From Acanthochromis polyacanthus (taxonomy: Eukaryota; Chordata; Actinopteri; Pomacentridae), in NCBI RefSeq assembly GCF_021347895.1, contig NC_067136.1, positions 2,563,970 to 2,627,969 of the forward strand: a DNA stretch of 64,000 nt, given 5' to 3'. Shown here piece by piece: positions 35,061 through 45,818 of this stretch; positions within the stretch are counted from its first letter, which is position 1, and every line of letters starts with the position of its first letter. Both the position numbers and the translations under genes were made by a program. The notes beneath the pieces were generated by a model that saw only the letters and a list, made by a program, of their open reading frames with translations, made no database searches and was not told the origin of the DNA.

Positions 35061-35339
35061 ATAGGGCTACCGTAAATTAGAGCTGCCGCTGACAAAAACA
35101 TCATTAGTTTCTGAAATATTTTATCATAAACCAAGGATCTGAACCAGTTGTAGTATAAATATGATGACACTGTATGAAAAGCCAGGGCACCACCCAGCCT
35201 CAGTTTGTGCCCCTTATGCTTTAGCACACATCCTGAGGGATATACAATGGAGTCAGGTCAACACAGCCAGACTTTCTTCATGTAAGTTGATTTGACAAAA
35301 ACTAAAGTCAGAGTGAACGGTTATTGCAACGGAGGTTAT

Positions 35340-35530
35340 CAATTTCCTTCTTGCTTCATTTAAGGTTCTTTTATTATTTTTTAAAAGTCTTAATGGCCTT
35401 GCGCCCTCTTATTTGTCTGATCTGCTTTTATCATATCGACCGTCGCTTGTCCTGACGTCCTCCAGCACCGGCCTTTCATCTGTATCAGAAGCCAGAACTA
35501 AAACCCACGGTGAGGCGGCATTTAGCTACT
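35340..35530 (+). mobile_element. LINE C-terminal fragment
   Basis: One frame reads VLLLFFKSLNGLAPSYLSDL followed by LLSYRPSLVLTSSSTGL and SEARTKTHGEAAFSYY, the conserved end of fish LINE reverse transcriptase proteins. A 62-residue fragment without the rest of the element. Confidence 0.75.
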
Positions 35531-35559
35531 ATCTTCTCTGCATGCGTTTATCATGAATG

Positions 35560-35721
35560 TGCTACATGGATGAACATCAGAGGATACACAACCAAAACAC
35601 CAACATTTAGTCATTTATTCTGATGTTTGATTACATAAGAATTAGTACATCACACCATTAGATTTGTACATCACAAAGACACACAATTCCATTTGAATAC
35701 AGTATTCAAATCACCTGTTTG

Positions 35722-35773
<52 letters not shown>

Positions 35774-36180
35774 GCGTGTGTGTGTGTGTGTCCTTCCAAT
35801 ACGATATTTCTGGACACCTCTATGAATCATTTCAGTGACTACATGTTTGCACTATGAGGAAACTTTTATGGGACATCACACCTCACAGTTTTACAGTTAT
35901 AAAGTTAAGGTTGGAAGCATGCAATCACACAAACCCAGTTAAACCACATTAACATTACAACATCACATCATTTGATTTGGAAATTATATTGACATGCCAT
36001 TAGATTTGAAGACATAATATAAATCAGCTGTATGGTCTGTGTGTCTGTGTGCTTGTACTACTATCTTTCAGGGGACCTCTTTATATCATCATAGTCAGGA
36101 CACATCTGCACTGTGAGGACACTTTCCCCTGAACTATTTACAAAACTAACAACTTACAATAGAAATCAAACGGAATCTCT
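35560..36180. repeat. Receptor-flanking 250-bp minisatellite, two to three units
   Basis: Units carry ACACAACCAAAACACCAACATTTA, TATTCAAATCACCTGT, (TG)n and GCACTATGAGGA. A (TG)n microsatellite with a few CG interruptions lies at 35724-35790. Confidence 0.7.
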
Positions 36181-36195
36181 TCTCTGCATCTTTTA

Positions 36196-37197
36196 GCCCT
36201 TTAGGCACCAGAGTTTTTTCAATAAAATATTCAGTTTTGATGTCATTTTTTCTAAAGGTTGTAACTTGAAAATGGTTAGAGATAAAGGCAAACTGTAAAT
36301 GAGAAAAATCATCAGTATGACCCAAAGTTTATGATGGGAGTTAATTCACTCATCTAATTTGCATATTATGATGTCACCACGCGGCAGACATATGGATTAC
36401 ATAACTTTATTGATGTTTGACGATCAAAATGGCATTGTTTGGCTCAGAATTTGTCAGATCTCTGTCTCAACGATACTCAATCAAAATGTCTAATCCACTT
36501 GTGAAACTCTTCCTCATCTGTCAAGCAAACCCAGCCATCATCATCGTCATTTACGACGGGGCCATGAACACCACTGCAGCCTCCATCATTATTAGAAGTG
36601 CATTTTCTCCTGCGTCTTCTGCTATTTCCGCATTTTTTTTCAACCCCCGCTATCCCCCTCATCATTAGCGGTGTTTTGACCACTCCAGCTACACCCACCA
36701 CGTCCCCTCCTGCCACCCCGGACCCAGTGAAGCAAAGCATTGGCTCCAGTATGTGCTGCTTGTGGACTGTCATGGCGCACCGAGCCACTGCCGTTACGCA
36801 CAGACGCAGCGACACTTTCTGTCTCACTGAACTACTGAACATCTTCATCAGAGGGTGAATACTCCTCTTCAGAATCTGAGTAAGCCATTACTTGACGAAG
36901 TACTTTGTCAGGGTTGACCAGACTTCTCGGTATGGTGAGTTTTCTCACTCTAAAATGTGCCGACTTGCACTCTGATACGCTCCAACGACGAGTCTCGTCT
37001 CCTCGGTTTTCAAACTCTGTAAACTCCAAAACTTTGAATAAAAACACACCCACAACTGATGCTCAGATTGAAGTTCCAGATGTCCGCCATCTCCTAGTGT
37101 AAAGTAGGAACTACATGAGGCAGTATATTTGAAGCTATGGCTTTTTATGTTCAGCAATGTTGCTTGTTGCAATATTGCGACTTTGGCACTTAAAGGG
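36196..37197 (-). mobile_element. TTAA-type piggyBac-like internally deleted element
   Basis: The ends GCCCTTTAGGCACC and GGCACTTAAAGGG are inverted and flanked by TTTA (36192-36195) and TTAA (37198-37201). The 3' flank of receptor 7 (around 45445-45475) shows the empty site GCATTTTTAAAGACATCTGCA, centred on TTAA. The minus strand has remnants of an acidic N-terminus (MAYSDSEEEYSPSDED) as in piggyBac-type transposases, but no catalytic domain. Confidence 0.75.
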
Positions 37198-37285
37198 TTA
37201 AGACACCTGCAGGTAAATAATTTCTTATCTTCTATCTGAATGAGGTTGTCCAAAGTAATGCTCATGTCAGCACAAACATCATCAT

Positions 37286-37330
37286 ACTGAATTTCCCTTC
37301 GGGGATGAATAAAGTGATTCTATTCTATCA
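37286..37330 (+). mobile_element. LINE-type 3' tail (ATTCT)n
   Basis: CTGAATTTCCCTTCGGGGAT, then GAATAAAGTGATTCTATTCTAT, is the typical 3' end of fish L2-like elements. It lies directly before the tRNA-like sequence. Confidence 0.6.
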
Positions 37331-37486
37331 GTCAGGGGCGCCCGGATAGCTCAGCTGGCTGGGCGGGTGACCCATGAACAGGGAATATAGTTCTCGATGC
37401 AGTGGTCATGGGTTCGAATCCTCCTGTCTCTCTGCCACTGTCTTATACACTAAGAGCAAAAATGCAAAAAACAAAGAAAAACATCA
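37326..37486 (+). mobile_element. tRNA-derived SINE relic
   Basis: GGGCGCCCGGATAGCTCAGC provides an A-box-like start, and GGGTTCGAATCC at 37411-37422 a B box. The spacing, loops and tail do not fold as a working tRNA. AAACATCATCA occurs on both sides of the whole LINE-tail plus SINE insert (near 37273 and 37477), and the receptor 7 flank near 45548 has a single copy (AACAAACATCATCAGTCAGAGC), which marks the insertion. Confidence 0.6.
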
Positions 37487-37489
37487 TCA

Positions 37490-37799
37490 ATCAGAGCAAA
37501 TAAGTTATATGTTGTGGTGCAGAAAGGCTGATAAACACTTCTGCTTGCAGATCAGAAATTGAGTAAAGATGTACATTTAGCAGCCAATCTTGTACACAAC
37601 CCACAACACCCAAGCAGCTACAGCACCTATTCAACTATCTGAACAGGTGGTAAACACCATAGTAACTCACTAAAAAGAATATCTAAGCGACCACTTCAGT
37701 AAGCCCAAGATGTACCCTAGCTGCCTGTCTGGCATCAGTTCCTTATAATTCATTCAGTCGGCCAAACTCAGCCCGTCTGATTTATTTAATTCCAGACAT
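37490..37799 (-). other. 3' flank of receptor 6
   Basis: Homologous to the flank of receptor 7 at 45550-45818 (GTGCAGAAAGGCTGATAAACAC and following). On the minus strand AATAAA occurs within 20 bases of the stop (near 37785). Confidence 0.5.
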
Positions 37800-38675
37800 T
37801 CACTCATTGTTTCTATGGAAACAGGACAGTTTTCCCGCCCTGTACAGATACAGTAGAGGTGACACCAAACTGCTGGGCAGAATCAACCAGTTGACAATCA
37901 TCAACACCACACAACCAACACTGGTGCCCAGCTGAGGTGACATGCTCAGACCAAAGGAAACAAGGAGCCCCATAAACCACAACCAAACAGCAACTGTATT
38001 CACTATGATAGTGTAGAAAGCTCTCTGCTTTGACTGGTCAACTCGCTCCTTTTCCCCTCCCCCTTCCCCTGGACCTGGACGAATCAGAACACAGAGTACA
38101 GACAGGCTGCAGAAAGACAGAATTATCATGGCGAAACCTGAAAGCCCGAAAGACAGGACTATTGTAGAGTTAGGCAACATGACAGCTGTAAAACATATCA
38201 GTCCAAAACACATTAGCCAAACACACCCAATACAGATGTTTCTGATCTTAACCCCACGAGCATTTCTCAGCCCCATATAGGTGATGGGATGAACAGCAGC
38301 CAGGTAGCGCTCCACACAGGTCAGGACATGAAAAAAAGTGTGGCCATAAAAAGAAATGGAAGAAACACTGACTCCTGCATTCAGCATTACAAAGTGATTT
38401 GTGTATATGCTAACAAAGTAAAGGAGGCTCCCCAAGACCCAGATGAGATCCATGGCAGCCACGTGGTAGGCGAAGATGTCAGAGTGAGTCACTGTTTTAG
38501 AGGAACGCTGCTGCCGCCATCTTTGGTGACCCAGGTAGAGGATGAAGGTGGAGAGAGGGAGGAGGAGGAGGATTCTCAATGCAGCAAGAGCAATCCTTGT
38601 GTGAGAGAAAACCTCAGTGTTTGCACAGATAGGGGAGGAAGCATTGCTGTCAGATGATGAGGAGTTAACCGTCAT
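37800..38675 (-). CDS. Receptor 6: divergent class A-like GPCR, subfamily A
   Basis: 291 residues, MTVNSSSSDSNAS N-terminus with N-glycosylation sites and Cys17; Cys before TM7 (SVGC). ERY-LAAVHPITY, Asp at 2.50 (AAMDL, the only Asp in the set) and SPLLYLYRAGKL. His replaces Glu in TM3 (YGHTFFHV), as in receptor 8. An in-frame ATG exists at 38762, but it lies beyond the splice acceptor (CTCTTCAG, AG at 38699-38698) and in the LTR-like insert, so the start is 38675. The upstream ATG at 38688 opens a 4-codon uORF whose TGA overlaps the start (ATATGA). The first exon ends at 39901, and the intron holds a degraded LTR. Confidence 0.9.
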   Translation of the reverse strand: MTVNSSSSDSNASSPICANTEVFSHTRIALAALRILLLLPLSTFILYLGHQRWRQQRSSKTVTHSDIFAYHVAAMDLIWVLGSLLYFVSIYTNHFVMLNAGVSVSSISFYGHTFFHVLTCVERYLAAVHPITYMGLRNARGVKIRNICIGCVWLMCFGLICFTAVMLPNSTIVLSFGLSGFAMIILSFCSLSVLCVLIRPGPGEGGGEKERVDQSKQRAFYTIIVNTVAVWLWFMGLLVSFGLSMSPQLGTSVGCVVLMIVNWLILPSSLVSPLLYLYRAGKLSCFHRNNE

Positions 38676-38762
38676 ATTTGCTGCATACACTGTAGGTCTG
38701 AAGAGAATAGGAAATGAAAGGGTTAATAAAGACACAAAATGTGTAAAGAAAGGAGATATCAT

Positions 38763-39278
38763 GGTTCCTGTCTAGCCTCCCTTCCTCTCTCCTTCTCTCT
38801 CCTCTTCTCCTTCTTTTCATCTCCCTCTCCCTCCTTTTGTCCTCCCTGCCTCTCTTTTTCCTTTCCTCTCCTGTCCTCTTCTCCCTCACTTCTACCTGCA
38901 TCTCTCCTCCTTGATCTCTTCCCTGCTGTTCCAAAGTAGACTGGGACCTCCGTGTTCGGCGGCCGATCTGTCCGCCGATCCAGACCCCAGTTCTTGCCAT
39001 GTTGCACGGTGCTGGCGTGAGTCTCAGACACCTGTCTCCGGTGCTTGCCTGCCTGCCCTGCATAGTATTTGCCTGCGTAGTGGCTGCTTTAGTTGTTCTG
39101 AGTTTCTGCATAGTTTTATAAAATTCCCTCAGTTCTAACTGGAGTTTGGTTTGGGTAAGCCTACTCATTTCTGTTTCGCATCCTTGGTTATCTGTAAATT
39201 AAAGTTCTTAAGTTGATCCGTCTCTGCCTGCCGTCTGTGTATCTGCACTCGGGGTTCAAACCCCCCTGCCCCGTGACA
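38763..39278 (+). mobile_element. Degraded LTR-like insert in receptor 6 intron
   Basis: A pyrimidine-rich start, an ATTAAAG-type signal near 39198 and a CCCCGTGACA end resemble the solo LTRs at 5562 and 14147, in + orientation. Introns of receptors 7 and 8 lack it (GTGTACAAAAAAGGG and GTGTGAAGAAAGGGG run straight into AGACTGGTGCAACTAC). No clear target duplication is seen. Confidence 0.5.
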
Positions 39279-39900
39279 GGGCAATAGGAAAGATAGATTG
39301 GTGCAACTACAGTAAGTAACAGTTCATCAACTCATGTAACTGGGGTGTGTTAATCACTGGCTCATTATTTATCCCAACTGCCAAGTTTTTCTTGCTACTT
39401 GTTGATAAATGATCTTTTGCCAGAACAAATCTTTTAAAAAAATACATTCAGAAGAGGATCTTTAACAAAATGTTTTTACTGTTCTGATTTTCCTATTGCA
39501 CTGTTACTGAACTGTAAATTACATACAGCGTAATCTTAGAGGTAGTAAACTCATCTGTGTGTTACAATGATGTTTACACAAGAAGCAACAAAATCCAGCT
39601 GAACCAAATCACAAACATTCAGGCAGCAGCTGACGTTTAGAACAGCTGCTGTAACACAGGTGAGGTGGACTTAAACATGTCAACCTTTTGTGCTGGAGAA
39701 AAAAGGAGGCATGAATAATAATAAAAAAACTTCTGACTGAAATTTGATTTTAACAATGTCTGAAACGATAGTAGGATTCAGCCAAAGTTAGTTTGCAGTG
39801 AACTCTAGAACAGGATTTAATCATAAACACCAATTTTCATGGAAAGGGTGCATATACAAAATACTGACAGTGAATCAGTAAGTTGCTAAAGAACACCAAC
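39279..39900 (-). other. Rest of receptor 6 intron
   Basis: Homologous to introns of receptors 2, 7 and 8. It contains the uninterrupted site into which the 7.75-kb element went in receptor 2 (39650-39690). No gene is seen. Confidence 0.6.
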
Positions 39901-40020
39901 CTTGTCTGCAGTGTTTCTGATTCTCCTTAATCTCTCGTCTCAAACTAACCCACTGCTCTTCACTCCAAATGTGCAGTGATGCTTCTGTCTCTGTTGACGA
40001 TGTTCATGTGTCACAGCAGC
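39901..40020 (-). other. Non-coding first exon of receptor 6 (5' edge approximate)
   Basis: On minus it ends CACTGCAGACAAG with donor GTTGGTG, the same as the receptor 2 first exon, with CAGTCCTGCTGCTGTGACAC upstream. The palindrome TTTGCATCATGCAAA is degraded here (CACATCATGCAAAAAG, near 40036). Confidence 0.65.
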
Positions 40021-40120
40021 AGGACTGTGTGAGCTTTTTGCATGATGTGAAGGAAATTTATGATTTGACATGACTCTCTTACTGCAAACTAAACCATGCA
40101 AATCCATCCATGCATCCATC

Positions 40121-40396
40121 CAACACGGTCTCACGGGGATTCGTGAAACTGTTACGTAAATTTTTTGTTTCTTTTTCGTGCGCACCAACACGATTTCGTC
40201 ATGTTTTTCGTGCCGCTCACCACGAAATGTTTTTCGTGTTGCTCACAACGAAACCCGCTGTGGTAATCACAGCTGAAAGTGGTTTATACCAGCGGATTCA
40301 TGACGATCTAAGCTGTCCATCGGCGTATACTGCTTGTGTGATCGCGTTTGCGGCCGCCGGCCGCCGGACATTCTTGAAATTCCTATGCAAATTGGG

Positions 40397-40435
<39 letters not shown>

Positions 40436-40714
40436 TAAGTGTACCACCGGGTTATGGTTATGGTTAGGGTTATGGTTAGGGACGATGTCATGCAAAATAT
40501 AGCGTTGGATTCGCCATGGTTTTACATTAAAAATATAATACACACATTCGTTTGAAATACGTTCTGGGTGGCACGAAAAGTCCGCCGTTTAAAATACATT
40601 GGTGCGCATTTCGTGGTGAGCGGCACGAAAAACATGACGAAATCGTGTTGGTGCGCACGAAACCGAAACTAAAACTTACGTGACAGTTTCACGAATCCTC
40701 GTGAGATCGGGCTG
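40121..40714. mobile_element. Foldback (long-TIR) MITE, copy 1, TSD ATCCATC
   Basis: Inverted arms of about 108 bp lie at 40121-40229 and 40607-40714, starting CAACACGGTCTCACGGGG and ending with the complement. ATCCATC flanks both sides (40114-40120, 40715-40721), a 7-bp target duplication. The interior carries a piece related to the TTAA element at 12964 (40258-40393, inverted), a poly(A) tract of about 40 bases (40394-40433) absent from copy 2, and TTAGGG/TTATGG repeats at about 40449-40482. Confidence 0.85.
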
Positions 40715-41045
40715 ATCCATCTCTGTCCCCACTTCAGCCTACAGAGGAGTCTATCTCAGCTGACAGTGGGTGAAAAGCAGGTTCACTTGGACAGGTGGCC
40801 ACTCAGAGTTACTTAACATTGCATGCACCTGCAAAAAAAGCAGCAGGCAAATGATATGTTCTAATTTTTGGTCAGCACATTGAGAATTTAAGCAGTTTGC
40901 TTGCAATTGATTCAAGGTTCAAGAGCTTCATTTGTCAGAAACACAATTATACACAGCATAACACACAGTGAAATAAATTCAACTGCAGTTCAGACTAAAA
41001 CAATAATAATAACAAGAAGAATAAGAATACAGAATAAAAATAAAC

Positions 41046-41111
<66 letters not shown>

Positions 41112-42910
41112 TTGAGGAAAAATAAGCAACTTTCTGACCGCTGACAGGTGAAGTGAAAAACATTGATGCTCTTGTTATAGTGCAATGTTCTGCTGGGGGA
41201 ATCTTGAATAATGACATTGTTGTGGATGTTTGACATGAACCACCCACTTTCGGCTCAATAGACCTCACTTACATACAAATCTTGCTTTGTATAACAGCTA
41301 AAACAACAACTAATTACTCTAAAAGTTCATTAACCATGAATGTAAACAGTTGCTAAAACCTGTGTTACAATTTTGATGTTTTCCTGATTTTGTCTAGAGC
41401 TCAAATAAATTAATGGAAAATTTGTTAGGTCCCATTAGGATTGATGATGGTTTAAAGTTTTTTTCTCAGTAAAACCAATGACCAGCAAAAACAATTCTGA
41501 TATTAAATCATAGGATGGCAGTTTCACTGTCACCAACAATTTTTTTTAGTGTGTTTTAACAACACCGTTCAATTAAAACACAAAAATTTTGCAATTTAGT
41601 AATGTGGTTGTCTTTAGATTAGCTGCACCAAATATGATGTCCATTTGTTCAAGTACAAAGTCTGTAAATGGCAGAAAATGTACCAAAAAATGCTATTAAA
41701 AAAATTGAAAATTGCTGGTTTCCTATTAGTATTATGGCTTTGATGCTGCAGACTGTTTGGAAAATTTTGGAATGTTACATGTGGTTCATTTAAACACTGC
41801 AGAGGGCACTACTGAGATATTTTTTGTGAGACCCAGATAAGCATTCAGTTTCACCACTTCTGACACATTTCCAAGGATGCAGAAACTTCTCTTGAGAATA
41901 TTTTGAGCTTTGACAAATTTCTGCCTCACAGCAAAACAATAAAAATAAACCACACTGCCCAGAAGCAATAAATCAAAACTCAGAATTTACACAAAGTCGA
42001 ATTTTCTCACCGCACTTCAGAGAGATGTGATAAGCCGCCTTGGAGTGTCTGTATGCAAATAAACAAAACTCTAAAAAAGAAAACATGCAGAGAGAGCTGA
42101 GAGATACAACTATTAAAGCAAATTGAGTCAGAAAGTTATGTGGCTTTGTTACACCAGTTTGGACTATTTTGAACCCCCAGAGTCAATATAACGTAAGATG
42201 TCATGGCTTATTAGATGTGTTGCACCATCTACATCAATATAACTTTACACTTCCCTTTTAAGAAAACTTTTGGGTGTAATTATGTACGGCAGTATATCAG
42301 TTTTTTAAAAAAAACTACAGAAATGAAAAAAACCCCTCAAACTCAAAGTTTTATCAGAAAAACATTCAAATATTCTTTGAGATTCTAAAGTCAAACATTT
42401 TTGTGAAAAAGATCTTCATCATTCAGCAGTTTTATCTGAGAGAATATCCATGTTTGTCTCTCTAAAATGTATGACTTCAGTCTTTTTCTATTACCCTCTC
42501 ATTTGCTTATGTAGTTCTTTTTTAAAATTTAAACCTACATGAAACCCTAATACACCATTGTAGCAGTAATCAAAAATATAAATATGTCCCTTGAATAGAA
42601 AATGATATCTTATTGTGTCAAATCATGACCAAGGTTGCTTGTTGATTTACTGGTTTCGTGATTTTATTGGTCTTTTGTCGATGAGAATAGATCTACATCC
42701 ATATTAATACATTGTAAAAAACAAAACAAAAAAACAGTGTCTGACTGAAAATACCAGCTATGAACAACATAAATATACACAAACTGATATTACAAAATTA
42801 GACATTCATAAATTGCAAACAAAATGCTCAAACACTGACATTCAGTATTTTGATATTTTTGTTCTCAACGTTGTGCAGAATAAATAGCAAGAACTAATTG
42901 TGCGTCAATA
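40715..42910. other. Intergenic, no gene
   Basis: AT-rich. A (GATA)n microsatellite is at 41049-41111. The frames around it are repeat artefacts. Confidence 0.5.
41049..41111. repeat. (GATA)n microsatellite
   Basis: About fifteen perfect GATA units. Confidence 0.95.
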
Positions 42911-42927
42911 TTTTGGAAGAAACTTAT

Positions 42928-42995
42928 CTTTTCAGCAGTGTTAGTCTTTCGAAAAGTCTTTCTCCTGAGTCTCAAAATTCACTGAGTACTATTTG
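42928..42995 (-). pseudogene. Orphan receptor first exon with lost splice donor
   Basis: The minus strand reads AGTACTCAGTGAATTTTGAGAC, continuing to CACTGCTGAAAAG, matching the receptor 3 first exon at 18880-18948, but the donor is ATAAGT instead of GTGAGT. Upstream CAGTCCTGCTGCCACC and TATATGAACC are also shared. The nearest coding exon downstream on this strand (receptor 6) has its own first exon, so this is probably left over from a lost unit. Confidence 0.55.
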
Positions 42996-43199
42996 GTTCA
43001 TATAAGCATTACGATGTGCAGAGCTGGTGGCAGCAGGACTGAATTTTTTTTTCCATGTAAAACCGATTGACACTGATTTTCGGATACTTTCACAGTCAAT
43101 TAAAAAGGCAAATGTTTAGTTTTCCTATTCCTGCTACTGACACAGGACTTTTAATAAGGACACAAAGTTTCACAACCAAAACTAATGTAGCTCCTCTGT

Positions 43200-43419
43200 T
43201 GTTACGTCTTCTCTGCATCCGTTCATCATGAATGTGCTACATAGATGAAGATCAGAGATTACACAACCAAAACACTAACATTTAATTGTTTATTCTGTCA
43301 TTTGATTACATAAATATCAGAACATCACACTATTAAATTTGTACATCACAGAGACACACCATTCCATTTGACTACAGTATTCAAATCACATGTTTGCTGT
43401 GTGTGTGTGCGTGTGTGCG

Positions 43420-43457
<38 letters not shown>

Positions 43458-45460
43458 TGCATAACCATCTTTTTGGTGACCTATCTAATAGGACAGATCT
43501 GCACTATCAGGTAATGTAGTTATAAAGCGACACAGTTATGAAGTTAAATTTAGAAATATGGAACTTTTGAAAAACCAGTAAAACCACATAAATGTCTTAA
43601 CTTCACATTACATAGAATTCAGTAGATCTGAAACCATGACTCAAATCAGCTATATGCGGTGTGTGATTGTATTGCTCTTTTGATGACCTATGAAGATGAC
43701 CCATAGTGAGGACACATCTGCACTATGAGGACATCTTTGCTGGGACTCATTACTTACAGTTTTACAGTTACAGAGTGAAGGTGAGAAATATGGAACAATA
43801 AAAAAAATCAACACAAGTAAAGCCACAAAAACATTCTAATATCACATCATTAGATGTAAACATTACCTAGACACATTATTAATTCAGAAGACATTATTGA
43901 AATCAACTGTTTGGTCTATGTGTGTGTGTGCTTGTCTTTCTGGGGACCCATCTGAAGCATCATAGTGAGGACAGACTTGCAATGTGAGTACATTTTTGTT
44001 TGAACTCAACGCTTACAGTTTTTGCTGATAAAATTTAGCATAGAATTATGGAACTTTTCAAAAACAACAAAACAACATAAATGTCGTTTCACATTATTTG
44101 ATTTGTAAATGAAACAGAATTCATTACATTTGAAAACATGACTCAAATCAGCCATTGGCTCTGTGTGTGTATTCATATTGCTCTTCTTTTGAGGACCCCT
44201 ATAAATCATCATAGTGAGGACACATCTGCACTGTGAGGACATCTTTCTGGGATTCACTAGTTACTGTTTTAGGGTTCTAGAGTTAAGGTTACATATATAG
44301 AACAATACAGCAAATGTTAAATGAGTAAAACCGCATGAATATTTTAACATCACACCATTAGATATATATATTTCAAAGACACACCATTAGTTGTGAACAC
44401 ATTATTCAAATCAACTGTATGTTGTACGTGGTCGATTGTGTACCTGTCTTTCTGTTGACCCATCTAAATTGTCATAGTGAGAATGACATCCACTATGAAG
44501 ACATATTTGCTGGGACCCACCGCTTAGTTTTTGGTTATAAAGTTAATCTTAGAATTATGAAATCATTTAAAACCAGTAAAATCACATAAATGTTTTAACT
44601 TCACGTTATTAAATTTGCATATTAAATAGAACTCATTAGATTTGAAAACACACTCAAATCAGGGTTATAGAGTTAAGGTTAGAAATATGGGAACAATGCA
44701 ACAAAGGTAAAACCAGTAAAAACCATATAAACATAAAATCACCAATAAATTCATACTTCTCCTAGACACACTACTAGTTTTGAAGACATTATTCAAATCA
44801 ACTATTTTGTCTATGTATGTGTGTATGTGAATGCTTCGACTACTGAAGACCCCTGTAAGTCACTATAGTGAGGGCACGTCAGCACTATGAGGACATCACA
44901 CAATAGAGTTTTAGAATTATAAAGTTAAGGTTGGAAACTTGGACCCACACAAAACAAGTGAAACCCCATTAACATTACAACATCACATTATTAGATTTGG
45001 ATTTCAGTGGCTGTGGATGAAGAGAAAGGACTCCACCTGGGCCTTCAGATGAGTAGATGGCATCTAGGGGGTGAACCTGGGATGCTGGGGCTCACTGCTG
45101 AATCCTCTGGAAGTATTGTGGGCCTATCAGCAAAACAGCAATGAAGGGGGCACCCACTTGGTAACCCAGAGGATGCCCTCACTGACTGGACCATCCCACA
45201 GAGTGTTAGGTGTCTCATGTATGCAAGAACGGAAATCAACATATAGTCCTACACAACAGATCTAGACATGCTATTATATATGAAGACATTCTTCAGATAA
45301 ACTGTATGATCTTTGTGTCTGTGTGCTTGTATTACTATCTTTCAGGGGACCTGTATAAACCATCATAGTGAGGACACTTCTGCAAGTTGAGGACATTTTT
45401 CCCTTAACTAACTACTTACAATACAAATCAAACTGAATCTCTTCGCTGCATTTTTAAAGA
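43200..45460. repeat. Receptor-flanking minisatellite, about 250-bp period
   Basis: At least seven units recur with the core AGTGAGGACACATCTGCACTATGAGGACATC (for example near 43705, 43965, 44213, 44475, 44868, 45365). Each is followed by ACTTACAGTTTTA, AAGTTAAGGTTAGAAATATGG, AAAACCACATAAA, ATTAGATTTG and TATTCAAATCA, plus TG-rich stretches (longest 43402-43454). Spacing is about 248-262 bases where adjacent. It lies upstream of the orphan exon at 42928, as the related array at 17880 lies upstream of the receptor 3 exon. Confidence 0.8.
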
Positions 45461-45818
45461 CATCTGCAAGTCCACAATTTCTTACTTTCTATCGGAATGA
45501 AGTTTTCCAAAGCAATGCTCATGTCAGTACTACTGACGATCAACAAACATCATCAGTCAGAGCAAATAAATTACACGTTGTGGTGGTGCAGAAAGGCTGA
45601 TAAACACTTCTGCTTGGAGCAAAAGAAGTTGAGTGAAGATGTACACTAAATGTTCAGGTTTAGCAGGCGATCTTGCAGTCAACACACAACACCCAAATAG
45701 CTACAGCACCTATACAACTAGCTGAACAGGTAGTAGAACACCACAGTAACTAACTAAAGGTAATATCTTAGCAACCACTTTAAGATCACTTTCTAATTAT
45801 TCATGCAGTTCCAGTCAT
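45460..45818 (-). other. 3' flank of receptor 7
   Basis: Homologous to 37200-37799 without the TTAA element and SINE, so it serves as their empty site. Confidence 0.6.

Noticed and set aside
37326..37430. Functional tRNA gene
   Set aside because: A-box and B-box-like words are present, but no proper anticodon arm or acceptor stem pairs; it is a SINE head.
38676..38762. N-terminal extension of receptor 6 from an ATG at 38762
   Set aside because: It crosses the acceptor AG at 38698-38699, lies at the border of an LTR-like insert and is missing in paralogues.
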